Shown in pieces: positions 1-6,609 of a stretch of DNA of 14,124 bases. Within the stretch, counting starts at the first letter, position 1. Every line of letters starts with the position of its first letter. The DNA is from JBBQSF01 sp038214085. Its GTDB lineage: Bacteria > Bacteroidota > Bacteroidia > Bacteroidales > CG2-30-32-10. The stretch is from contig JBBQSF010000080.1 in NCBI GenBank assembly GCA_038214085.1, positions 1-14,124 of the forward strand, in the 5' to 3' direction. The notes under the pieces are model-generated. The model saw only the letters and a list, made by a program, of their open reading frames with translations, had not been told where the DNA came from and searched no databases. The translations under genes were made by a program, and so were the position numbers.

Positions 1-80
1 GATAGGACATTCCATTTGCATACAAATTAATATTTTTATTTTCCCTTCATTAAGCGATTAATAATACTGAATTTTTTTTT

Positions 81-88
81 TATCTTTG
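81..88 (+). promoter_or_regulatory. possible -7 element upstream of the MscS gene
   Basis: TATCTTTG fits the Bacteroidota -7 consensus TAnnTTTG and lies about 100 bp before the channel start at 185. No TTTG is found at the expected -33 position, so this is only a weak candidate. A small imperfect inverted repeat, AAGGTTCCTT inside CTTAA...TTAAG (101-120), would fall in the 5' leader. Confidence 0.3.
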
Positions 89-184
89 GTAAATGAATTG
101 CTTAAGGTTCCTTGTTTAAGTCTGTCAAAATCCTGAAAAAAGAGATGAATGCTTATAGTACGACTATTTAAAATAACTCTGAAT

Positions 185-1072
185 ATGAATACTTTTGAAA
201 AAACGCTTAGCTGGCTTGGCAAAATCTGGGATTTTGAATTGTTCAGCCTTGGTGGAAGTGCATTCACTACTAAAACATTTTTTTTACTGATTGTTTATTT
301 TTTCCTCTTGTTTTTTATCACTTCAATGATTAGAAAACTATTAGTGAAAAAGATATTTCCTCGCTATAAACTTGATATTGGAGTCAGCCAGTCAATTGCA
401 ACAATAGTACGCTACACAATGATAATAGTAGGAATGATTGTCATTATCCAGACCACTGGTATTGACCTGAGTGCAATCGGTTTGTTGATTGGAGCGCTTG
501 GAGTTGGTATTGGATTCGGACTTCAAAGCATTACAAGTAACTTTATAAGTGGTATTATTATTCTGTTCGAAAGACCTGTAAAGGTTGGTGACAGAATTGA
601 AATTGATAATCTTTCAGGCAATATTGTGACTATTTCAGCCAGGGCGACAACAATTATTACTAATGATAATATCGCAGTCATTGTCCCCAACTCTGATATC
701 ATTAATACAAGAGTCATTAACTGGAGTCTTAATAATAAAAGTGTAAGACTGAATTTTCCTGTCGGTGTTTCATATCAAGAGGATCCTGAAATTATCAGAA
801 AATTACTGATTGAGGTAGCGAATGAAAATTCCGGTGTTTTGAACGATCCTGCTACCAATGTGCTTTTTGATGAATTTGCAGACAGCAGCCTCAACTTTAT
901 TCTTCAAGTATGGACCTCAGATTTTAGTGATACACCAGCAATTTTGAAAAGCCAGCTTTATTTTGAAATATTTAAAAAATTCAAGGAACATAATATTGAG
1001 ATACCTTATCCGCAGCGCGACATTCATTTGAAGTCTGGTTTCGAAAATGAAAAGAATAAAATTGAGAATTAA
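185..1072 (+). CDS. MscS-family mechanosensitive ion channel
   Basis: Small-conductance mechanosensitive channel of the inner membrane, releasing solutes on hypo-osmotic shock. From the ATG at 185 it is 295 aa. It has three predicted membrane segments (about 31-48, 67-90, 92-125). The third carries the pore-helix signature GALGVGIGFGLQ (103-114), followed by SNFISGIIILFERP and the beta-domain start VGDRIEI (134-140). VIVPNS and the C-terminal IEIPYPQR are also typical of MscS. The frame opens earlier, at ATG 149, adding 12 residues; 185 is preferred because the extra residues are not typical for the family, but neither start has a strong ribosome binding site. Only 39 bp separate it from the downstream H+-ATPase, so the two are probably co-transcribed. 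Family assignment is firm; the gating stimulus is not known. Confidence 0.93.
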   Translation: MNTFEKTLSWLGKIWDFELFSLGGSAFTTKTFFLLIVYFFLLFFITSMIRKLLVKKIFPRYKLDIGVSQSIATIVRYTMIIVGMIVIIQTTGIDLSAIGLLIGALGVGIGFGLQSITSNFISGIIILFERPVKVGDRIEIDNLSGNIVTISARATTIITNDNIAVIVPNSDIINTRVINWSLNNKSVRLNFPVGVSYQEDPEIIRKLLIEVANENSGVLNDPATNVLFDEFADSSLNFILQVWTSDFSDTPAILKSQLYFEIFKKFKEHNIEIPYPQRDIHLKSGFENEKNKIEN

Positions 1073-1111
1073 AAACAGTCCTATTCGCATTTCAATAAGA
1101 AAGGTGCAATC

Positions 1112-3598
1112 ATGAAAGGAAAAATAAAACAGCAAAAGGCTCCTGTAACAAAGCATGATGCAAAAGATGAACTTAAAACCCTGCCAATTACTGAGGTCGA
1201 AAAAAAATTAGAATCATCGCCAGAAGGGCTCACTGAAGCAGAAGCGAAAAAACGTCTAACCCAATATGGGCCAAATGAGATTGAGGAAAAGAAAACAAAT
1301 ATGTTTCTTAAATTCCTTACCTATTTTTGGGGACCTATTCCATGGATGATTGAAATAGCAGTGATCCTCTCTGCTGTTGCCCGGCATTGGCCGGACTTTT
1401 TCATTATACTTCTATTGCTTGTTGCCAATGGAGTTGTGGGATTCTGGGAAGAACACGAGGCGGGCAATGCAATTGCTGCATTAAAAGCAAAGTTGGCAGT
1501 TAAGGCAAGAGTGAAACGCGATGGAAAATGGATTACTCCTGCAGCGAAAGACCTTGTGCCCGGCGACGTTATTCGCTTGAGGCTTGGTGACATTGTGCCG
1601 GCCGATGCACGCTTGCTGGATGGCGATCCGGTTGAAGTAGATCAGTCGGCATTGACAGGTGAATCATTGCCTACCGAGCGCAAGTCAGGCGATGCTTTGT
1701 TTTCAGGTTCTATTATTCGTCAGGGCGAAATCGAGGCACTGGTCTATGCAACAGGTGCAAACACCTATTTCGGAAAAACTGCGCAATTGGTTCAGACAGC
1801 GCACACAGTCAGCCATTTTCAAAAAGCGGTTCTGAAAATAGGAAATTACCTTATTATTCTTGCAACGGCTCTTGTTGCTGTGATTGTTGCTGTTGCCATC
1901 TTTCGTGGTGACGAAATTCTTACAACACTTCAGTTCGCACTGGTGCTAACAGTAGCAGCTATTCCCGTGGCAATGCCGACAGTATTGTCCGTAACTATGG
2001 CAGTTGGTGCACGTTTACTTGCCAAGAAAGAAGCAATTGTTAGTCGTTTGGTTGCAATTGAAGAATTAGCAGGTGTGGATGTATTATGCGCAGATAAGAC
2101 AGGCACTTTGACACAAAACAAACTTACTCTTGGCGATCCGTTCGGAGTGAATAATATCCCTGATGAACAAGTTATACTTTACGGTGCTTTGGCATCGCGT
2201 GCCGAAAATAATGACACCATTGATTTAGCTGTTATTGGAGGGATGAAAGATAAAGATGTGCTGAAAGATTTTGAAGTGCTGCATTTTCAGCCTTTCGATC
2301 CTGTGCATAAGCGCACCGAAGCTTCTGTTAAAGCAAAAGATGGCAATGCGTTTAAAGTAACAAAAGGTGCTCCGCAGGTGATTTTACAATTGTCGGCAAA
2401 TATAGCACAGGTAAAGTCAGGTGTGGAGAAAGCCGTCAATGAATTCGCTGCACGGGGTTTTCGGTCGTTAGGTGTTGCAAAAGATAATGGTGATGGACAA
2501 TGGCAGTTTGTCGGCGTATTGCCTTTGTTCGATCCACCAAGAGAAGATGCAGAAGAGACAATTGCAACGGCCCTTAAGATGGGCGTGAAGATTAAAATGG
2601 TAACAGGTGACGCTCTCGCCATTGCTCAGGAAACGGCAAAAAAATTAAACATGGGTTCAAACATTCTTGACGCCGCTAGTTTGGGTGACGCCAAGAAACA
2701 GGAAACATCAGAAGTCTCCGAATCTATTGAAAAAGCTGATGGTTTTGCACAGGTATTTCCCGAGCATAAGTTCCATATTGTTGATGTTCTTCAAAAACGA
2801 GGACACATTGTCGGCATGACAGGCGACGGAGTTAATGATGCACCGGCACTAAAGAAAGCCGATTGCGGTATTGCCGTTTCCGATGCCACGGATGCTGCAC
2901 GGGCAGCAGCAGCAATAGTTCTGCTTACTTCTGGTTTGGCAGTCATTATAGATGCAATTAAGGAAAGTCGTCGTATTTTTCAGCGTATGAATAGCTATGC
3001 CATTTATCGTATCGCCGAAACACTGCGTGTTCTCTTATTCATGACGCTGGCAATTCTTGTATTTAACTTTTACCCGCTTACAGCAGTGATGATTGTGATG
3101 CTGGCATTGCTTAACGATGGTGCTATATTATCCATAGCTTATGATAATGTTAAATTCAAAAGTCAACCCGAAGCATGGAATATGCGCATGGTGTTGAGTG
3201 TATCAACAGTGCTGGGTGTAATTGGTGTTGTTTCCGCTTTTGGTTTGTTTTATCTGGGAGAACGTGTTTTTCATCTTGACAGGGATCACATTCAAACATT
3301 GATGTATTTGAAATTATCTATTGCAGGACATCTTACAATATTTCTTACACGAACCCGCGGGCCCTTTTGGTCAATTAAACCGGCAAAGATTCTTTGGATT
3401 GCTGTACTTGGCACGCAAATCATAGCCACACTTATTGCTGTTTATGGATTGTTTATGACGCCACTCGGTTGGGGTTGGGCAATGTTCGTTTGGGGTTATG
3501 CGCTGGCATGGTTCCTAATAAATGATCGCTTAAAATTGTTAGCGTATAGGATATTCGATCCTATAAAAATTAAAGCATCGTCCGATTTAAAACCATAG
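1112..3598 (+). CDS. P3A-type plasma-membrane H+-transporting ATPase
   Basis: ATP-driven proton exporter (P-type, subgroup IIIA), 828 aa, integral to the inner membrane. Visible motifs: TGES in the actuator domain (182-185), the M4 motif IPVAMP (284-289), the phosphorylation site DKTGTLT (D328) and the hinge TGDGVND (570-576). Residues that by alignment match the proton path of plant AHA2 are all present: N106 in M2 (for AHA2 Asn106), R639 in M5 (for Arg655) and D669 in M6 within LLNDGAIL (for Asp684). This favours H+ over Ca2+ or heavy-metal transport. The C-terminus is short, with no long autoinhibitory domain as in plants. AAGAAAGG before the ATG is a reasonable ribosome binding site. Parts of the gene are GC-rich: line 1561-1620 is 36/60 GC by hand count, against 19/60 in the next gene (3841-3900). 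The gene ends in TAG followed in frame by 33 more sense codons (separate entry). Confidence 0.95.
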   Translation: MKGKIKQQKAPVTKHDAKDELKTLPITEVEKKLESSPEGLTEAEAKKRLTQYGPNEIEEKKTNMFLKFLTYFWGPIPWMIEIAVILSAVARHWPDFFIILLLLVANGVVGFWEEHEAGNAIAALKAKLAVKARVKRDGKWITPAAKDLVPGDVIRLRLGDIVPADARLLDGDPVEVDQSALTGESLPTERKSGDALFSGSIIRQGEIEALVYATGANTYFGKTAQLVQTAHTVSHFQKAVLKIGNYLIILATALVAVIVAVAIFRGDEILTTLQFALVLTVAAIPVAMPTVLSVTMAVGARLLAKKEAIVSRLVAIEELAGVDVLCADKTGTLTQNKLTLGDPFGVNNIPDEQVILYGALASRAENNDTIDLAVIGGMKDKDVLKDFEVLHFQPFDPVHKRTEASVKAKDGNAFKVTKGAPQVILQLSANIAQVKSGVEKAVNEFAARGFRSLGVAKDNGDGQWQFVGVLPLFDPPREDAEETIATALKMGVKIKMVTGDALAIAQETAKKLNMGSNILDAASLGDAKKQETSEVSESIEKADGFAQVFPEHKFHIVDVLQKRGHIVGMTGDGVNDAPALKKADCGIAVSDATDAARAAAAIVLLTSGLAVIIDAIKESRRIFQRMNSYAIYRIAETLRVLLFMTLAILVFNFYPLTAVMIVMLALLNDGAILSIAYDNVKFKSQPEAWNMRMVLSVSTVLGVIGVVSAFGLFYLGERVFHLDRDHIQTLMYLKLSIAGHLTIFLTRTRGPFWSIKPAKILWIAVLGTQIIATLIAVYGLFMTPLGWGWAMFVWGYALAWFLINDRLKLLAYRIFDPIKIKASSDLKP

Positions 3599-3700
3599 AT
3601 ATCCGAACGAACCTTTGAACTATATGAGCAAGAAAACCAAATAGAAGGACATGATAAACAGAACAGACTTAAGGCAGAAAAGGAAGTTCGGAAAGATTAA
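3599..3700 (+). pseudogene. DUF2934-like tail, in frame after the ATPase amber stop
   Basis: Directly after the TAG of the H+-ATPase, in the same frame, 33 sense codons run to a TAA at 3698-3700. The peptide resembles the core of DUF2934 proteins: RTFELYEQ (from codon 4), then GHD (codons 17-19) and LKAEKE (codons 24-29), against a family pattern I recall as R-A-[YF]-x-L-[YF]-E ... G-H-D ... W-L-x-A-E-x-E. The usual DW before LxAE is not conserved. There is no ATG, GTG or TTG between the TAG and the motif, so it cannot be an ordinary separate gene. It may be the remnant of a small DUF2934 gene, a former C-terminal extension of the pump cut by a nonsense mutation, or a read-through tail. Confidence 0.5.
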
Positions 3701-3750
3701 AATGAACGGAACAAAAAATAATAATTACAACACTTTTAATCGTAAATAAT

Positions 3751-4290
3751 ATGGAAACAAATATAAAAAAACTAGATGTTGACCTGAGTAAGATTCCGGA
3801 TAATATCGCAAGCCCTATAATGGATTTGCTTCAGGATAAAAACTACAGGAAAAGAGTTACTGCAAGAAAGAAATTGGTTAGTATGGGTAAAATGGTTTTA
3901 CCTGAAATGGTCTTTCTCCTTGCTTCAAAAAATAATTCATTAAGAAAAGAAGCAGCCAAAGTAATTGAACTTATTGCCGATAAAAAATCCATACCTGTAT
4001 TTATAAAATTATTGGATGATACGGATAGCAGTGTAAGATGGATTGGGGCAGAAGGTTTAATAAGGATTGGCAGGGATAGTATTATTCCACTTTTGAAATT
4101 TATCAGGGACAAAAAAAGTTCTTATTTCCAAAAACAAGGTGCTCACCATGTCTTTACTAGTTTATTTGATACCAAAGAGAAAAATGAATTAAAACAATTA
4201 CTTAATAGCCTTGCAGGTCATCATGAATTAAGTGAAACATCTGTATTAGAAGCATCAAAAGCTTTGAAAACATGTTTTATTAAAGAATAA
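3751..4290 (+). CDS. small HEAT-repeat (PBS-lyase-like) protein
   Basis: A soluble 179-aa protein built from helical HEAT-like repeats. About four units can be seen: residues 22-58, 62-89, 90-118 and 124-152. The clearest contains DSSVRWIGAEGLIRIG (92-107), typical of phycobilisome-lyase-type HEAT repeats. It has no signal peptide, no membrane segment and no catalytic motif. Such proteins usually act as protein-binding scaffolds. Its position behind the channel and the proton pump suggests a link to them, but this rests on neighbourhood alone. The ATG at 3751 follows a 50-bp stretch without a recognisable promoter, so it may share the upstream transcript. Base composition is AT-rich, unlike the ATPase. 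Confidence 0.8.
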   Translation: METNIKKLDVDLSKIPDNIASPIMDLLQDKNYRKRVTARKKLVSMGKMVLPEMVFLLASKNNSLRKEAAKVIELIADKKSIPVFIKLLDDTDSSVRWIGAEGLIRIGRDSIIPLLKFIRDKKSSYFQKQGAHHVFTSLFDTKEKNELKQLLNSLAGHHELSETSVLEASKALKTCFIKE

Positions 4291-4614
4291 TATTTTTCTC
4301 TTTTTCAATTAAGATTGAGGACTCATGAAAAATAGAAAATGAATTGAAATGATAGAGTAATAAACTTTTTTTCACACACTTAATGAGATTGTGCTGCTTC
4401 AGGATTTTTTATTTCCACTAGGCGAACACACTATAACTACAAACACAAGAAAAAAATGACGGCACAAATACAACAATGTTCTGTTAAATTTCCGGATATT
4501 CTTCTTATCGCTTTTGAATAAAATTTTTATTGTTTACTTTTGTTGCAATGGATTTTAAAATAACTAATTTTTAAATTTAATTATCAATACTAATTTTTAA
4601 ATAATCTTGTGTTT
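4291..4614. other. 324-bp non-coding gap, AT-rich
   Basis: No open frame with family resemblance is visible on either strand. A small inverted repeat TCAAT-TAAG-ATTGA follows the HEAT gene but lacks a strong stem or T-run, so I do not call a terminator. The right half carries the promoter described separately and a long AT-rich leader. Confidence 0.5.
4513..4542 (+). promoter_or_regulatory. Bacteroidota-type promoter for the exported repeat protein
   Basis: TTTG at 4513-4516 and TACTTTTG (TAnnTTTG) at 4535-4542, separated by 18 bp, fit the -33/-7 consensus of the phylum's primary sigma factor (usual spacing about 19). Transcription would start near 4548, leaving an AT-rich leader of some 65 nt before the ATG at 4615. 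Confidence 0.6.
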
Positions 4615-5346
4615 ATGAAAAAAATAATTATGTTTACATGCTTTGTAGTTTTAGCATTTACAGCTAAAATATCCTACTCTCAAACAAAAATTGATTCGGC
4701 GGAAATTACATCAAGCGTTCCGGCATTATCTGATTTTCATGAAATTATTTATCCCATGTGGCATGTAGCTTATCCCGCAAAAGATATCAAAGCTTTAAAA
4801 GGATTTGTTCCACAGATTAAAACAGCAGTGGAGAAAATTAACAACGCTGAATTGCCCGGTATTCTAAGAGAAAAAAAAGATGACTGGAAAAAACAATTGA
4901 AAGAATTTAATGCTGCTGTCGAAAATTATTATAAAGCAGCCGAAGGAACAGACGATCAGGCAATGCTTGATGCAGCAGAAGCACTTCATGCTAATTTCGA
5001 AAAAATGGTTCGGGTTTTAAGACCGGTTCTTAAAGTAATGGACGATTATCATCAATCACTTTATGTGATTTTTCATAAATTATATCCTGACAAAAAATAT
5101 GATGAAATTGCAAAAGGGATGGACAATCTAATTGCATTGGCAGATTCAATTACAAAATTCCCCAAGGATAAATTACAAAAAAAATTAGGCTCAGATGTCT
5201 CTAAATTTGATGCAGCGGCAAAAGAATTGTACGATGCAACTGTTTCTTTAAAGGAAGTCCTTAAAGGAAATGACTCTGCAAAAAAAGATGAAGCTATTTT
5301 GAATATGCATACAAAGTATCAAAAGCTGGAAGCTGTTTTTGAATAA
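4615..5346 (+). CDS. exported protein with two tandem histidine-bearing helical repeats, function unknown
   Basis: A 243-aa protein with an N-terminal signal peptide: MKK, then a hydrophobic core to about residue 17, with likely cleavage after SYS (22) before Gln. The mature part is a clear internal duplication. DFHEIIYPMWHVAYP (40-54) matches DYHQSLYVIFHKLYP (144-158), and HANFEKM (125-131) matches HTKYQKL (232-238). Each repeat is about 105 residues and looks all-helical, probably a four-helix bundle. Conserved positions include D40/D144, H42/H146, H50/H154 and H125/H232, so each bundle keeps an Asp and three His, a possible metal or haem site; there is no CXXCH. I do not recognise the family. 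The frame also opens at GTG 4609, but ATG 4615 gives the better signal peptide. It has its own promoter and ends 4 bp from the convergent Crp/Fnr gene. Confidence 0.85.
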   Translation: MKKIIMFTCFVVLAFTAKISYSQTKIDSAEITSSVPALSDFHEIIYPMWHVAYPAKDIKALKGFVPQIKTAVEKINNAELPGILREKKDDWKKQLKEFNAAVENYYKAAEGTDDQAMLDAAEALHANFEKMVRVLRPVLKVMDDYHQSLYVIFHKLYPDKKYDEIAKGMDNLIALADSITKFPKDKLQKKLGSDVSKFDAAAKELYDATVSLKEVLKGNDSAKKDEAILNMHTKYQKLEAVFE

Positions 5347-5350
5347 AAAA

Positions 5351-6046
5351 CTATCCTCTTTTACTGATTTCCTGCAATGCTTTTTCGTCGAGAATTACAA
5401 TGTTTTTTTCGTTGAGTGCTATTAAACCTTCTTTTTCGTACGATTTAAGCATTTTCACTACACTTTCCATTGAAATTCCGACAAAATCAGCCAAATCTTT
5501 TCGCGAAAGCAATGAGAAAACATTTTCCTGCATTTCGCTGCTGGCATTGAGGTAAAGTAAAACATCGGCGAGCCGACCGTTCATTTGTTTGTACACAAGA
5601 TTTTGAACAGTGGTGTATAGGTTTGCGTTTTGTTCGCAATATCTTTTTATGATATTGAACCCAAACAGTCCGTTGGTGCGAACAATATCAGATATTGCAC
5701 CTTTTTCAACTAGATATGCCTGGCAATCAGAAATGGCTACTGCCGAATAACTGTAGGTATCGTTTGTGAATACCGACGAAAGTCCCACAAATTCACCGGG
5801 ACGAATAATGCGCAGATTAAAGTTTCTGGAGCCGCTGCCCTCGATGTATTGCCTCACAAGACCGGTTAACACAAACAAAACATACGAAGAAAACGTACCT
5901 TGCTTAGTAAGATTGTCGCCTTTTCGGAAAAAAACCTGAGTTTTGCTCGCTCTAATCAGTTCTGTCTCTTCTTGTGTAAGCAATTGAAAGCAGGGAGCTT
6001 GAATATCGCAAAAAAAAGCTTCATCGTTTTCGGTAATGGTTTTCAT
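5351..6046 (-). CDS. Crp/Fnr-family transcription regulator, FNR-like
   Basis: A 231-aa regulator with an N-terminal cyclic-nucleotide-binding-type beta-roll (about 25-120, including RPGEFVGLSSVF), a dimerisation helix (about 125-160) and a C-terminal winged helix-turn-helix (RKDLADFVGISMESVVKML, 182-200). C13-x5-C19 followed by FQLLTQEETEL aligns with E. coli FNR C23-x5-C29, and C108 aligns with FNR C122. The counterpart of FNR C20 is missing (Ala10). In the recognition helix the FNR pattern E-x-x-S-R becomes E-S-V-V-K, so target preference may differ. A [4Fe-4S] or other oxygen/redox sensor is plausible but not proven. It is transcribed divergently from the thioredoxin/SQR-like operon and is the obvious candidate regulator for it and for itself. 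The start is the ATG whose complement is at 6044-6046. Confidence 0.9.
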   Translation of the reverse strand: MKTITENDEAFFCDIQAPCFQLLTQEETELIRASKTQVFFRKGDNLTKQGTFSSYVLFVLTGLVRQYIEGSGSRNFNLRIIRPGEFVGLSSVFTNDTYSYSAVAISDCQAYLVEKGAISDIVRTNGLFGFNIIKRYCEQNANLYTTVQNLVYKQMNGRLADVLLYLNASSEMQENVFSLLSRKDLADFVGISMESVVKMLKSYEKEGLIALNEKNIVILDEKALQEISKRG

Positions 6047-6068
6047 GGGTTTAAAGTGCTTGGGATGT

Positions 6069-6076
6069 CAAAGATA
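6069..6076 (-). promoter_or_regulatory. candidate -7 element for the Crp/Fnr gene
   Basis: On the minus strand this reads TATCTTTG, matching TAnnTTTG. Transcription would begin near 6062, about 16 nt before the start codon. No good TTTG -33 element precedes it. That would fit an activator-dependent promoter, and an FNR-like box sits at about -41. Confidence 0.4.
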
Positions 6077-6095
6077 ATCTAAATCAATAAAAAAG

Positions 6096-6109
6096 TTGAT
6101 GTATTTCAA
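6096..6109. promoter_or_regulatory. FNR-like binding site
   Basis: TTGAT-GTAT-TTCAA matches the FNR consensus TTGAT-N4-ATCAA at 9 of 10 defined bases. Its centre is about 40 bp upstream of the predicted regulator transcription start (class II position) and about 75 bp upstream of the predicted thioredoxin-operon start. An overlapping ATCAA-N8-TTGAT inverted repeat covers 6083-6100. The consensus is known from proteobacteria; use of the same site here is inference, since the recognition helix differs at key positions. Confidence 0.5.
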
Positions 6110-6141
6110 TTCTAAGGTTGATGTGCAAGTATGCAAAACGC

Positions 6142-6172
6142 TTTGCTGCCTGAAGTATACATGGTAATTTTG
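6142..6172 (+). promoter_or_regulatory. consensus Bacteroidota promoter of the thioredoxin/SQR-like operon
   Basis: TTTG (6142-6145), exactly 19 bp, then TAATTTTG (6165-6172): a full match to TTTG-N19-TAnnTTTG. Transcription would start near 6178, giving a leader of about 70 nt before the ATG at 6250. The -7 box lies inside a perfect palindrome (next entry). Confidence 0.75.
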
Positions 6173-6179
6173 CCATGTA
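6158..6179. promoter_or_regulatory. palindromic operator candidate around the -7 box
   Basis: TACATGG (6158-6164), 8 bp, CCATGTA (6173-6179): a perfect inverted repeat with 7-bp arms. The 8-bp spacer is exactly the -7 element TAATTTTG. A dimeric repressor bound here would block RNA polymerase. The half-site does not resemble the FNR half-site TTGAT, so a different regulator may be involved. The repeat could also form a hairpin if transcription began upstream. Confidence 0.55.
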
Positions 6180-6249
6180 ATTATTTCTTAAACCAAAGGA
6201 TGATTTCTAACAGGAAAACTAAAAAACTAAACAATTAAAAAAATAAACT

Positions 6250-6606
6250 ATGTTGTACACAAATTTAAAACACATCGAAACAGCTGCTGATCACGCAAAA
6301 ATAATCAGCGAAAATGAAAACGTAATGGTAATATGTGGCCGTATGGGCCCAATGTGTATTCCTGTATATGGAATTGCAGAAGAACTGGAAGAACAATATA
6401 CAAATGTTCAATTTTGTGATATGGAATTCGACAACCCTGAGTCAGCGGTTATCCGGAATCTTCGCGAAGTGCAAGGTTTTATGGGAATCCCATTTACCAT
6501 TTATTATAAAAACGGAAAAGTAGTTAAAGCAACTTCAAGTATTCAGACTAAACCGCAGATAACAGCTATTCTGGATAAGGAATTTGCTGCAGCAGTTAAT
6601 GTATAA
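6250..6606 (+). CDS. thioredoxin-fold protein lacking the CXXC motif
   Basis: A 118-aa cytoplasmic protein with a thioredoxin-like layout: an N-terminal helix, a central strand ending in VMVIC, an active-site-like turn, a helix (PVYGIAEELEEQY) and the cis-proline segment GIPFTIYYKNGK (I80-P81). In place of WCGPC it has CGRMGPMC: Cys29 and Cys36 are six residues apart and the GP dipeptide is flanked by methionines (M32-G-P-M35). It therefore lacks a standard CXXC dithiol. C56 is a third cysteine. It is the first gene of the operon, 3 bp before thioredoxin reductase, so it is probably a partner or dedicated substrate of that enzyme, or a thioredoxin-derived binding/sensor protein. No Shine-Dalgarno sequence is visible; the leader is A-rich, as is common in this phylum. 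Confidence 0.82.
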   Translation: MLYTNLKHIETAADHAKIISENENVMVICGRMGPMCIPVYGIAEELEEQYTNVQFCDMEFDNPESAVIRNLREVQGFMGIPFTIYYKNGKVVKATSSIQTKPQITAILDKEFAAAVNV

Positions 6607-6609
6607 ACA

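Noticed and set aside
71..80. T-run as a terminator of an upstream gene
   Set aside because: No stable stem precedes it and no coding end is visible in the first 70 bases.
1321..2622. Several antisense open frames within the H+-ATPase gene (90, 63 and 111 codons)
   Set aside because: They are opposite a gene with complete family motifs, have no family resemblance, and are mirror effects of its codon use.
3702..3749. A 15-codon open frame ending just before the HEAT-repeat gene
   Set aside because: Asn/Lys-rich, as expected by chance in AT-rich DNA, and without a ribosome binding site or leader-peptide features.
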